Origin: an uncultured Prevotella sp.
Lineage (GTDB): Bacteria; Bacteroidota; Bacteroidia; Bacteroidales; Bacteroidaceae
Assembly: GCA_905233555.1 (NCBI GenBank)
Contig: CAJODF010000001.1
Location: 62,001 to 126,000 of the forward strand
Length of the DNA: 64,000 nt
Direction: 5' to 3'
The number at the start of each line of letters is the position of its first letter. Position 1 is the first letter of the stretch. Below the pieces are notes generated by a model. That model ran no database searches. It was given only the letters and a program-made list of their open reading frames with translations, and was not told the DNA's origin. Position numbers and translations under genes: made by a program. Shown here piece after piece: positions 1 through 8,472 of this stretch.

Positions 1-3000
1 GGTCAACATCATTTCCTGCACCCGTATTGGGCAGGTGTATGGTGGTGGATATGGATCGAATGCCGTGGTCTATGGCAATCCGACGGTGAACATCGACATG
101 ATTCAGGGATCTTTTGTTGGAAGTTTAACAGGTACTAGCAAACTTGGTGAAATAGGTGGTTCATATACCGATGCTAGTAGCCAAGAGGTCGAAGGTGGTG
201 TCTTCGGGGGTGGTAATGCTGCTGATGTATATGGTGATGCAACAGTGAATATCGGTACGAAGACGACGGTCAAACTGCACCAAAAGGCTGCGGATGGCGT
301 CATTTCGATGGGCAATGATAATCCTGTATTGGGTGCCAACATCGCGGGTAACGTATTTGGTGGCGGTAACTTGGCTAACGTCACTGGCAATACATACGTG
401 AATATCTGTGCCGTTAAAGACGATAACAATACAACAGCCGATGTGATAGAATACTCTGCCGTTTCTCTTGGTAGTGGTACAGGCGTCGAAGGCGTGGTTA
501 TTAAGGGTGATGTGTTTGGCGGTGGTAAGGGTGTCACTGAAAATGCTAATGTTACAGGAGCATTCGAGTGCGCTAAAGCCATGGTGGGTGTTGTTAATTC
601 TAATGATGGCTCGATTGATATAATGCATGAAGTGACTGGTGACGGTACGAGTAAAGGAACGAGAGTCAGCATCGGTAACGGTACGATTGATGGCACTGTC
701 TATGGCGGCGGTGAGGTTGGTCGAGTCGAATGGAATGGTGTGGTGACGATTGGACTTCCCGTTGGAAGTGATGAGACAAGTCAGCCCCAGATTACCGGTA
801 GCGTATTCGGTGGCGGTAAGGGCGTAGAGCAATACGGCTATGCGGCGCTGATGCGTGGTAACACCTTTGTCACCGTTCAGGGCAATGCCAAGGTAGGAAA
901 GAGCGTCTATGGCGGCGGCGAGATTGCTTCGGTGGGCAAATATCAAATTGCTTCAGAGGATAACATAAAAGATGATGATTTTATGGCAGCACATCCTGGA
1001 ATAGAAGTAGGTATGCCTTATTCGTTAGGAAACGAAAAAAGTGGATATTGTACCGTCATCGTCCGAGGCAATGCCGAGATTGGTCCCGACAATATGCAGA
1101 TGACTAAAGCAGGTGGTCCCGATGACGAAGGCCACGTCTTTGGAGGCGGTAAGGGTATTCTGCCATACGAAAATGAAAACACATTTAAATGTCAAGCCTC
1201 AGGCCATAATGGAGCAAAGCATCCCGGACGTATGTCAAAAGGTAATCAATGGCAATGTTATTATAATGAGGCAGATCCGGATGATGATAGCGCTTACTTG
1301 AGGTTTATTGAGACTCAGGCATTGGCGACCCATACTGAAGTACTTATCGACGAAAATGCTTTCGTCAAGGGCTCCGTCTATGGCGGTAGTTTGAGCGGCC
1401 ACGTGCAGCACGATACGCATGTGACGATTACTGGTGATTGCCAGATTGGTGCAGGTGAAGACATTAATGAGCGCTATACGGATCATTATAGTGTCACAGA
1501 ATGGCCAACAGATACTAAGGATATTACAACAAGTTGGGCTGAATGTGCCCACTGGACTTTTGATGCTGCGAGCATGCCATACGACCCGTATGCTAAATAC
1601 TCTAAAACGGTTAATGGTAAGGTAAGGTATTATTATGATGCGGAATGTACAGAAGCAAATTATGCGAACGGCGGTTCTTCTGTAGCTACGGACGGCCATA
1701 CCTACTACGGCAACGTGTTTGGTGGTGGTAGTGGCGTTATACCGTATAAGCCAGGCAAATGGCATCGCGAGGCCGGTACTGTAGGTGGTAATACGGTGGT
1801 GGACATCACTGGCGGCCATATTCTGACCAGCGTCTATGGCGGTAATGAGCATACCGACGTGGGTACATATGACCCCACCACCCGCGCTCTTGTTGCGGGA
1901 ACGGGCAAGTGTACCATCAATATGACAGGTGGAACGGTCGGTGTGCCTCGTATTAAGGACGATATTGCCGCCCATCCCGTGACTTGTTATGTCTTCGGCG
2001 CAGGTAAGGGTGACCCGCGTGTCAGTTTCAATGAATGGACTAACGTGGGAGAAACACAGGTCAACATCTCCGGCAATGCCCGTATCTATGGTTCTACCTT
2101 CGGAGGTGGTGAGGACGGTCACGTTTTGGGTGATGCAGAAACCAACATCGGTGGCTCCGTTGACCTCAACGGCGACGGCGACAAGACCGACGCTGGTGAA
2201 ACGTTTACAGACCCAAGTCTGATAATTGGTACTCATGGTCTGTCAGGTGCAGATGGTAACATCTTCGGCGGTGGTCGCGGCTTCAGTGAGGAAGCCCTGA
2301 CAGCCGGTGTCGTATCCGGTAATGTGAGGGTCAACATCCATAATGGCAAGATGCTCGGTTCCATCTTTGGCGGTGGACGACTGGCTTCGGTGGGAACCCA
2401 TCTTGCTGCCGAAGGTACTACTAATTACGGCAAGTTGATTCCTGACGGTAAGAATCAGGTGATTGGCGATGATGATGAAGATGCTCCTGGTGCCACTCAT
2501 GGCCATATCGCCATCAACATCGACGGCGGTACCATCGGTGCTACGGACGGCAACGGAAAGTTGCTTACATCCTCCTCATCCATCGGCGATGTTTTCGGCG
2601 GCTGTAAGGGTTCTGGCAATAACAAACACTTCGGTTTGGCCAAGAAGACCATTATCACCATGGAAGGAGGCACCGTGAACGGTAACGTCTATGGCGGCGG
2701 TGAGTTAGGTTATGTGGGTGAAGCGACATATAATTCAACTTCCAAACTATATGAATGGAATGAAGAAAGTGTCAACGGTGGCCTTTGCACGATTAACATT
2801 TCTGGTACCAGTAGTGTAAAAGGCGATGTGTACGGAGCAGGTAAGGGTCTGGCCGACGACTTCGATTGCGAGAAAGCCTTGGTAAGGGCAACGAGTGTCA
2901 CTATCAGTGCCGGTACGGTAGGCGGTAATGTCTATGGCGGTGGCGAGGTTGGTCGTGTGGACCAAAACACGAAAGTGACGTTAGGAGAAGAAAGCGGAAC

Positions 3001-6000
3001 TTCAGGAGGAACAGATGCTGTTATCGTGGGTGATGTGTTCGGTGCCGGTGCAGGCTTGGAGACCCATGGTTACTCGGCGCTGGTGCGTGGCAATACTGAA
3101 GTCACCATTCAGGGCAATGCCAGCGTTGGTCATAGTGTCTATGGCGGTGGTGAGATTGCTTCGGTAGGCAGATACGCCCTTAACAGTTCTGATATGCCAG
3201 AAACTTTGAAAGGCGGTGGTAAATGTACAGTCACCGTCAAGGGCAATGCTGTCATCGGATCAAGTGGTGAAGGATACGTCTTTGGTGCAGGCATGGGTAT
3301 AAATCCTTTTGATGCCGCTCATAATACTCTTAATTACACAGATGCAACGGTTTCAACAGGGAAGCCCAAACGTATGACACGTTATAATTCTACGGACTAT
3401 CTTTCTGCTTCGATGATAAATGCAGAGACTGGCAAGGCAACTGGTACAACTTCCAAAAACACAATTTGGGAATATTCTAAGGGTAGTAATGAATTTATCT
3501 GGGAATATTATACGACACAGGAGGGTTACTTTGACTTCCTGCAAACGCTGGCCTTGGCTACTGATACTGAAGTGAGCATTGAAGGCAGTGCTACAGTCCA
3601 CGGTTCCGTCTATGGCGGTAGTGAGAGTGGCTTTGTGCAGCGCGAGACTGACGTGAAGATTAAGGGCGGCGAGATCCTTACGATAACTGATACTGATAGT
3701 AATCCCACAGAAGGTAACGTTTTTGGCGGCGGAAAAGGCCTTTCTGGATTTGACATGGCCGGACGCGTGCGTGGAAACGCCACGACCGCTATCAGTGGCA
3801 GCAGCACCATCAACGGCAACGTCTATGGTGGCGGTGCGTTGGGATTTGTGGGTAAATTTACTGAGGGTAGTGACACATACGGTACAATTTATAATTGGCC
3901 TGTCATAGAAACCCAAACAGAAGGACAAACCCAAACCACAGGCCTTTGCACTGTTACCATTTCTGGTTCCAGCCGTGTAGCAGGCAATGTGTTTGGTGCC
4001 GGCAAGGGTGAGGCTAAGACCTTCGAGTGCTTGCCAGCCATGACGAGGACTACGAGTGTCACTATCAGTGCCGGCACGGTGGGCGGTAATGTCTATGGTG
4101 GCGGTGAGGTCAGCCGTGTGGATCAGAATACGGTGGTGACGATAGGCGAAGGAACCGGAGCTAGTGGCGTAACTGCAGTTCCCACTATCACTGGTAGTGT
4201 GTTCGGTGCTGGTGCAGGTAAAGAGACGCATGGCTACTCGGCACTGGTGCGCGGCAACGCTACGGTTACCATCCAGGGCAATGCCAAGGTTGGACAGAGC
4301 GTCTATGGCGGCGGCGAGATTGCAGCGGTAGGCAGATATAGCCTTGACGGTTCGGGAATGCCGTCAGGATTGGTAAGCGGTGGAGAATGTAATGTCACCG
4401 TCAAGGGCTATGCCAAAATCGGACCAGAAACTGGAGGAAATGTCTTTGGTGCCGGCATGGGTGTTAATCCTTCCGATGCTACTCATAATTTTGATTATAC
4501 AGATGCAACGGTTTCAACAGGGAAGCCCAAACGTATGACACGCTATACGGATGCTACGGCCTATCCTTCTACTGCGATGATATCTGCTACTAGTACTCCA
4601 ACTACTACTACTTCCAAAAAAACAATTTGGGAATATTGTGAGGGTAGTAGTGAATTTATCTGGGAATATTTTACGACTCAGAATGGTTACTTAGATTTCC
4701 TGCAGACGCTGGCCTTGGCCACTGATACGAAAGTGAGCATCGAAGGTAATGCTACAGTCAACGGTTCCGTCTATGGTGGTAGTGAGAGTGGTTTTGTGCA
4801 GCGTTGGACAGACGTGAAGATAAAGGATCAGTGTGAGATTGGTTCGAACAGTACGGTAGGTAACATCTTTGGTGGCGGACTTGGTATTTCTAATAACGAG
4901 GTCGCCGGACGAGTGAGGGGCAACACTACAGTTACGATCATTGGCGGCACCACGCATGGTGATGTCTATGGCGGCGGTGCCTTGGGCAAAGTAAATACAT
5001 GGACAACGACTGAAGGAACCCCTGCAGTTACTACTTATCCCACTGCGACGGTGAACCTCCTTGGCGGAACCATCACGGGTGATGCCTTCGGTGGCGGACG
5101 TGGCGATGCAACAACTGCGGCCGATGCCGGCAACACGATTGTGAACCTGAATGGTATTGATAAGTCTTTCTATGATGCGGCAGATGCTACAATGAAGACA
5201 GTCTTTGATGGACTCATCAGCAAAAAAGATGGTGTATTAGCATATCCATTGAAAACGGATCTCACAGGTTGTATAGTGAATCGTATCTTCGGTGCCAACA
5301 ACGTGAATGGTACCCCAAAGGGACATGTCAAGGTACACGTATTTGCCACACAGAATTCCAGCGCATCGCTACCTCACATTGAGAACAAGTCACTTTCGGA
5401 TAATGTCTATGACATGACAGCCGTATTTGGTGGTGGTAAACAGGCCAACTATGTACCTGCTGCGACGGATAACACTGAGGTCATTATCGATGGATGTAAT
5501 CTGACTAGTATTGAAACGGTCTATGGCGGTGGTTTTGGTGCTTCTGTGCCGGGTACTGATGTGTTAATTACGGGTACTGAGATTATCAATGAGGTATTTG
5601 GTGGCGGTTATGGTAAGAAAGACGATGAATTTCCGGGCAACCCGGGTGCTGATGTCGTTAATAATACCGTTATTCAACTATTGGCTGGAAAGGTTAATGC
5701 GATCTATGGCGGTAGTAACACCCAAGGTAATATCGGTGGTAAATCTTCCATAACAACCTTGACAACTGACGATATGGGACAGACAATTAACGCATGTGAC
5801 AAATTGGATGTAGGTGAACTTTATGGTGGTGGAAAGTCTGCACCAATGGATGGTGGTGCAGAGATTGTTTTGCGTTGTATGCCTGACTCTTGGATTGGTG
5901 ATGTCTATGGCGGTGCGAGAGAGGCAAATGTCGGAAGTGTCGATCACGATGTGAGTTTGACGATTACCAGCGGTAAGTTCGAACGTGTGTTTGGCGGTAA

Positions 6001-6817
6001 TAAGTCAAGTGGTGAAATTCGTGGCTATGTCGAGGTGAACATCGAAGAGTGTCCTACCTGTAACACGCCTATTATTATCGGTGAACTCTATGGTGCAGGA
6101 AATGAAGCGGAATATGATTTGGATACTGAAGCTTATGGTCAAGACTATCCTTCCCCGAGAGTTAATGTCCGTGCCTTTACCAGTATCGGCGCTATCTATG
6201 GCGGTGGTTATGGTGAAAGTGCAAAAGTGAAAGGAAATCCGACGGTCTATGTCAACGTCGGTATGGTTGACGGCGGCGGACAGGACTATAATCCGGATAA
6301 TGATACAAATAAGCCTTCTTCTGTAAAACTTTATGCCCATGAGAAAAACAAGATCGGTGTCATTGGTGATGTCTTCGGTGGCGGCAATGCGGCGGAGGTG
6401 GATGGCAGTACGAATGTGTTCATCGGTACAGAGAAGTTTGTGAAGTTAGACCGTATCGTTGCCGGGGAGACTAATGTGAGCAATTATTACATTCGCACAG
6501 GTACGAGTCCCAATTATGATTACAACGCAGTACCAAGGACCAAAGCCACAGAAGCAGGCACCTATTATCAGCGTGAACAGACCGGGTCGTACACGCCAGT
6601 TGATGTCAATGCAGGAGACGATATAAGCAATTACTACATCCGCTCTGGTGAGGATCCTGCATATGTGTACACACCGGTTAGTGCAGCCGAGGATGGTAAA
6701 GTATATTGCCTGCCCGTCATTGGTGCTGATATCCAAGGCAATGTCTATGGTGGTGGTAATGCCGCTAAAGTCACAGGAAATACGAATGTGGTAATCGGCA
6801 AGGAAGTCACTGATTAG
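1..6817 (+). CDS. Giant VYGGG/VFGGG-repeat surface-type protein (5' end cut by window)
   Basis: The reading frame is open from base 2 to the TAG at 6815-6817, so the start, and any signal peptide, lies outside the window. The visible 2,270 or so residues hold about 46 copies of a turn-like motif, [VIL][YF]G(G/A)(G/S), usually preceded by G-(N/D/S) and followed by a short valine-ending strand. Between the motifs lie alternating beta-type stretches such as VTIxGxAxVGxSVYGGGE. This suggests a repetitive beta-solenoid, but that is inference. On top of the short repeat there is a long internal duplication of 387 codons (about 2690-3690 and 3850-4850), with a more diverged third copy near 700-1410. 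Acidic and glycine-rich, with few cysteines. The visible C-terminus ends inside a repeat, with no recognisable sorting domain. No function is known to me; adhesin, matrix or glycan-binding roles are possible. Confidence 0.8.
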   Translation, partial: VNIISCTRIGQVYGGGYGSNAVVYGNPTVNIDMIQGSFVGSLTGTSKLGEIGGSYTDASSQEVEGGVFGGGNAADVYGDATVNIGTKTTVKLHQKAADGVISMGNDNPVLGANIAGNVFGGGNLANVTGNTYVNICAVKDDNNTTADVIEYSAVSLGSGTGVEGVVIKGDVFGGGKGVTENANVTGAFECAKAMVGVVNSNDGSIDIMHEVTGDGTSKGTRVSIGNGTIDGTVYGGGEVGRVEWNGVVTIGLPVGSDETSQPQITGSVFGGGKGVEQYGYAALMRGNTFVTVQGNAKVGKSVYGGGEIASVGKYQIASEDNIKDDDFMAAHPGIEVGMPYSLGNEKSGYCTVIVRGNAEIGPDNMQMTKAGGPDDEGHVFGGGKGILPYENENTFKCQASGHNGAKHPGRMSKGNQWQCYYNEADPDDDSAYLRFIETQALATHTEVLIDENAFVKGSVYGGSLSGHVQHDTHVTITGDCQIGAGEDINERYTDHYSVTEWPTDTKDITTSWAECAHWTFDAASMPYDPYAKYSKTVNGKVRYYYDAECTEANYANGGSSVATDGHTYYGNVFGGGSGVIPYKPGKWHREAGTVGGNTVVDITGGHILTSVYGGNEHTDVGTYDPTTRALVAGTGKCTINMTGGTVGVPRIKDDIAAHPVTCYVFGAGKGDPRVSFNEWTNVGETQVNISGNARIYGSTFGGGEDGHVLGDAETNIGGSVDLNGDGDKTDAGETFTDPSLIIGTHGLSGADGNIFGGGRGFSEEALTAGVVSGNVRVNIHNGKMLGSIFGGGRLASVGTHLAAEGTTNYGKLIPDGKNQVIGDDDEDAPGATHGHIAINIDGGTIGATDGNGKLLTSSSSIGDVFGGCKGSGNNKHFGLAKKTIITMEGGTVNGNVYGGGELGYVGEATYNSTSKLYEWNEESVNGGLCTINISGTSSVKGDVYGAGKGLADDFDCEKALVRATSVTISAGTVGGNVYGGGEVGRVDQNTKVTLGEESGTSGGTDAVIVGDVFGAGAGLETHGYSALVRGNTEVTIQGNASVGHSVYGGGEIASVGRYALNSSDMPETLKGGGKCTVTVKGNAVIGSSGEGYVFGAGMGINPFDAAHNTLNYTDATVSTGKPKRMTRYNSTDYLSASMINAETGKATGTTSKNTIWEYSKGSNEFIWEYYTTQEGYFDFLQTLALATDTEVSIEGSATVHGSVYGGSESGFVQRETDVKIKGGEILTITDTDSNPTEGNVFGGGKGLSGFDMAGRVRGNATTAISGSSTINGNVYGGGALGFVGKFTEGSDTYGTIYNWPVIETQTEGQTQTTGLCTVTISGSSRVAGNVFGAGKGEAKTFECLPAMTRTTSVTISAGTVGGNVYGGGEVSRVDQNTVVTIGEGTGASGVTAVPTITGSVFGAGAGKETHGYSALVRGNATVTIQGNAKVGQSVYGGGEIAAVGRYSLDGSGMPSGLVSGGECNVTVKGYAKIGPETGGNVFGAGMGVNPSDATHNFDYTDATVSTGKPKRMTRYTDATAYPSTAMISATSTPTTTTSKKTIWEYCEGSSEFIWEYFTTQNGYLDFLQTLALATDTKVSIEGNATVNGSVYGGSESGFVQRWTDVKIKDQCEIGSNSTVGNIFGGGLGISNNEVAGRVRGNTTVTIIGGTTHGDVYGGGALGKVNTWTTTEGTPAVTTYPTATVNLLGGTITGDAFGGGRGDATTAADAGNTIVNLNGIDKSFYDAADATMKTVFDGLISKKDGVLAYPLKTDLTGCIVNRIFGANNVNGTPKGHVKVHVFATQNSSASLPHIENKSLSDNVYDMTAVFGGGKQANYVPAATDNTEVIIDGCNLTSIETVYGGGFGASVPGTDVLITGTEIINEVFGGGYGKKDDEFPGNPGADVVNNTVIQLLAGKVNAIYGGSNTQGNIGGKSSITTLTTDDMGQTINACDKLDVGELYGGGKSAPMDGGAEIVLRCMPDSWIGDVYGGAREANVGSVDHDVSLTITSGKFERVFGGNKSSGEIRGYVEVNIEECPTCNTPIIIGELYGAGNEAEYDLDTEAYGQDYPSPRVNVRAFTSIGAIYGGGYGESAKVKGNPTVYVNVGMVDGGGQDYNPDNDTNKPSSVKLYAHEKNKIGVIGDVFGGGNAAEVDGSTNVFIGTEKFVKLDRIVAGETNVSNYYIRTGTSPNYDYNAVPRTKATEAGTYYQREQTGSYTPVDVNAGDDISNYYIRSGEDPAYVYTPVSAAEDGKVYCLPVIGADIQGNVYGGGNAAKVTGNTNVVIGKEVTD
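2690..4850 (+). repeat. 1,161-bp (387-codon) tandem supra-repeat inside the VYGGG gene
   Basis: Matching anchors are spaced by exactly 1,161 bp. The block acgagtgtcactatcagtgc starts at 2891 and again at 4052. The block gatgcaacggtttcaacagg starts at 3341 and again at 4502. The two copies keep the same order of short motifs and the same long insert ending in FLQTLALATDT. This points to a fairly recent in-frame duplication within the gene. Edges are approximate. Confidence 0.8.
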
Positions 6818-6861
6818 CGCTACAATAGCGTTACAATAGCCCTACAATAGCGCTACGATAG
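6818..6861 (+). repeat. Four tandem 11-bp repeats directly after the stop codon
   Basis: Units cgctacaatag (6818-6828), cgttacaatag (6829-6839), ccctacaatag (6840-6850) and cgctacgatag (6851-6861) follow the TAG of the giant gene without a gap. The last unit forms the left arm of the terminator hairpin that follows. Confidence 0.85.
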
Positions 6862-6889
6862 CCCAATGTGGTTGTTGTAGCGCTTTTTT
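6849..6889 (+). terminator. Rho-independent terminator of the VYGGG gene
   Basis: AGCGCTAC (6849-6856) pairs with GTAGCGCT (6877-6884). G-U pairs extend the stem to about 15 bp around a 6-nt loop, and a run of T residues follows (6884-6889). Confidence 0.8.
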
Positions 6890-6899
6890 ATCCGGAAAA

Positions 6900-6931
6900 T
6901 TTGGAGAATTAATAAAAAACATGTACCTTTG
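6900..6931 (+). promoter_or_regulatory. Bacteroidetes-type promoter of the Rpn-family gene
   Basis: TTTGG (-33 region, 6900-6904) and TACCTTTG (-7 region, 6924-6931), with 20 bases between the TTG and the -7 box, fit the Bacteroidetes consensus. The -7 box covers the TTG that would be the most upstream start of the frame. Confidence 0.7.
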
Positions 6932-6997
6932 CAGCAGTTTAATCAAAATCAAAGTATTATGGAGAATAACATTAAAAAACAAAAGAAAGGAGAAGTG

Positions 6998-7927
6998 ATG
7001 ATTAACGAAAAGTACATACGATTTGACTGGGCTGCGAAACGGATGCTTCGCGACAAGGCCAACTTTGATGTGCTCGAAGGTCTGATAACGGTGTTATTAG
7101 GCGAGAAAATCACAATTGACGAGATTCTTGAGAGTGAAAGCAACCAGGAAACGGAGGATGACAAGTACAACCGCGTGGATATCAAAGCCAAAGATTCCAA
7201 AGGTAACATCATCATCGTAGAGGTTCAGTTGACTACCCAGATTTATTATCTGGAGCGCATACTCTATGGCGTGGCGAAGGCCATCACTGAACACATCTCT
7301 CTGGGTCAGATGTATAATAACGTGAAGAAAGTGTATTCCATCAACATCCTCTATTTCGATCTGGGCAAAGGCGCTGATTACCTCTATCATGGCATCAACA
7401 CCTTCAAGGGTGTCCATACTGGTGATACATTGAGCATCAATGTGAAGGAGAATGACGTCATTAAAATGAAGACGCCCGAGGAAGTCTTCCCGGAATATTA
7501 TCTGATTCGAGTAAATGAGTTTAATGATGTTGCAACTACCCCTATTGAAGAATGGCTGGATTATCTGAAAAACGGGCGTATCAAGGAAAATACGACGACA
7601 CCTGGTCTGGCTGAGGCACGTGAGAAACTACAGTATCTTCAGATGAGCCATGCAGAACAGAGAGCCTATGAACGCCACCTGGATGCGATGGCGGTGCAAA
7701 GCGAGGCTTTCTTGAGTGCGAAATTGGAGGGATTTGCAGAAGGTCGTGCTGAAGGACAAAAAAAAGGCCGAGCCGAGGGTAGAGCCGAGGGTAGAGCCGA
7801 AGGTAGGGTTGAAGGCCGAGCCGAAGGCATTAAGGAAACTGCTCGTAACCTGAAGTCAATGGGCATGCACAGTGAGGATATCGCCAAAGCGACAGGTCTC
7901 ACTATAGAAGAGATTAATGGAATATAA
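6998..7927 (+). CDS. Rpn family PD-(D/E)XK nuclease / putative transposase
   Basis: This 309-residue protein belongs to the Rpn (recombination-promoting nuclease, PDDEXK) family common in Bacteroidetes. Rpn proteins are metal-dependent DNA endonucleases; cellular roles are poorly known. The N-terminal stretch KYIRFDWAAKRMLRDKANF and the motif RVDIKAKD...IIIVEVQ (D...ExQ active site) are typical. The C-terminal third has a run of EGRAEG repeats (DNA about 7740-7826), probably a variable charged helix, followed by a small helical tail. The ATG at 6998 is chosen because AGGAG lies 5 bases upstream and homologues begin at this point. An in-frame ATG at 6959 is the alternative and would add 13 residues. 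The gene stands alone with its own promoter and terminator. Confidence 0.85.
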   Translation: MINEKYIRFDWAAKRMLRDKANFDVLEGLITVLLGEKITIDEILESESNQETEDDKYNRVDIKAKDSKGNIIIVEVQLTTQIYYLERILYGVAKAITEHISLGQMYNNVKKVYSINILYFDLGKGADYLYHGINTFKGVHTGDTLSINVKENDVIKMKTPEEVFPEYYLIRVNEFNDVATTPIEEWLDYLKNGRIKENTTTPGLAEAREKLQYLQMSHAEQRAYERHLDAMAVQSEAFLSAKLEGFAEGRAEGQKKGRAEGRAEGRAEGRVEGRAEGIKETARNLKSMGMHSEDIAKATGLTIEEINGI

Positions 7928-7940
7928 TCAGGAAATAGGG

Positions 7941-7968
7941 AAGCCCTGCCAAATGGTAGGGCTTTTCC
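7941..7968. terminator. Bidirectional terminator between the Rpn gene and the MgtC-like gene
   Basis: AAGCCCTGCC (7941-7950) pairs with GGTAGGGCTT (7955-7964) around a 4-base loop, with one weak pair. T residues follow on the plus side and A residues precede it. It separates two convergent genes. Confidence 0.75.
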
Positions 7969-8420
7969 TATTTATTGCGGTGCTTGTCGAACTTGTCGAG
8001 GATGATTCGGAAGGCTTCGAGGCCGACGAGGACGAGGAAGGTGGAGGCAGCGGCGAGGATATACATGCCACCTCCGCAGGCCAGACCGATGGCGGCGGTG
8101 ACCCAAAGACCGGCAGCGGTGGTGAGACCACGGACGGCATTCTCGTTCTTCTGGAAGATGATGGTACCTGCACCGATGAAACCGATACCGGACACGACCT
8201 GGGCTGCCACACGGGAGACATCCCAGCGGTGCTCGGGTGTTTCGAGGGCGCCTGCGAAGCCGTAGGCAGAGACAATCATAAACAGGGCCGAACCGAGGGC
8301 CACGAGGAAGTGGGTGCGGAAACCGGCTTCCTTGGCACGGTATTCACGTTCAAGACCAATGGCACCGCCTAACAGCGCAGCCACAAATATTCGCAATACA
8401 AATTCCCAAGTCAAATCCAT
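7968..8420 (-). CDS. MgtC/SapB family membrane protein
   Basis: A 150-residue inner membrane protein of the MgtC/SapB family. The family motif GGAIGLEREYRAKEAG lies near residues 18-33, and VSGIGFIGAGTIIF plus VRGLTTAAGLWVTAAIGLA follow in the second half. About four membrane segments are visible. Characterised relatives act in growth at low magnesium or inside macrophages by modulating other membrane proteins such as the F-type ATPase. This short form lacks the C-terminal ACT-like domain of Salmonella MgtC, so its role here is only inferred. It is the second gene after the GNAT gene, separated from it by a 7-bp repeat tract. Confidence 0.85.
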   Translation of the reverse strand: MDLTWEFVLRIFVAALLGGAIGLEREYRAKEAGFRTHFLVALGSALFMIVSAYGFAGALETPEHRWDVSRVAAQVVSGIGFIGAGTIIFQKNENAVRGLTTAAGLWVTAAIGLACGGGMYILAAASTFLVLVGLEAFRIILDKFDKHRNK

Positions 8421-8423
8421 AAT

Positions 8424-8472
8424 AATTCACAATTGATAATGCACAATGCATAATGCACAATTCATAATTCTT
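8424..8472. repeat. 7-bp degenerate tandem repeat, seven units
   Basis: Units AATTCAC, AATTGAT, AATGCAC, AATGCAT, AATGCAC, AATTCAT and AATTCTT run without gaps between the MgtC-like gene and the GNAT gene. They also encode the last codons and stop of the GNAT gene. Confidence 0.85.

Noticed and set aside
103..6736. Long open frames on the minus strand across the giant VYGGG gene
   Set aside because: They mirror the codon pattern of the strongly repetitive plus-strand gene, have no sensible domains or starts, and disappear outside it.
1..6817. Assignment of the giant gene to known autotransporter or Big/GLUG repeat families
   Set aside because: The repeat motif differs from those families, and the needed N- and C-terminal domains are not visible.
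6929..6997. Upstream TTG/ATG starts for the Rpn gene
   Set aside because: The TTG at 6929 lies inside the -7 promoter box, and the ATG at 6959 has no Shine-Dalgarno site, whereas the ATG at 6998 has AGGAG at the right distance.
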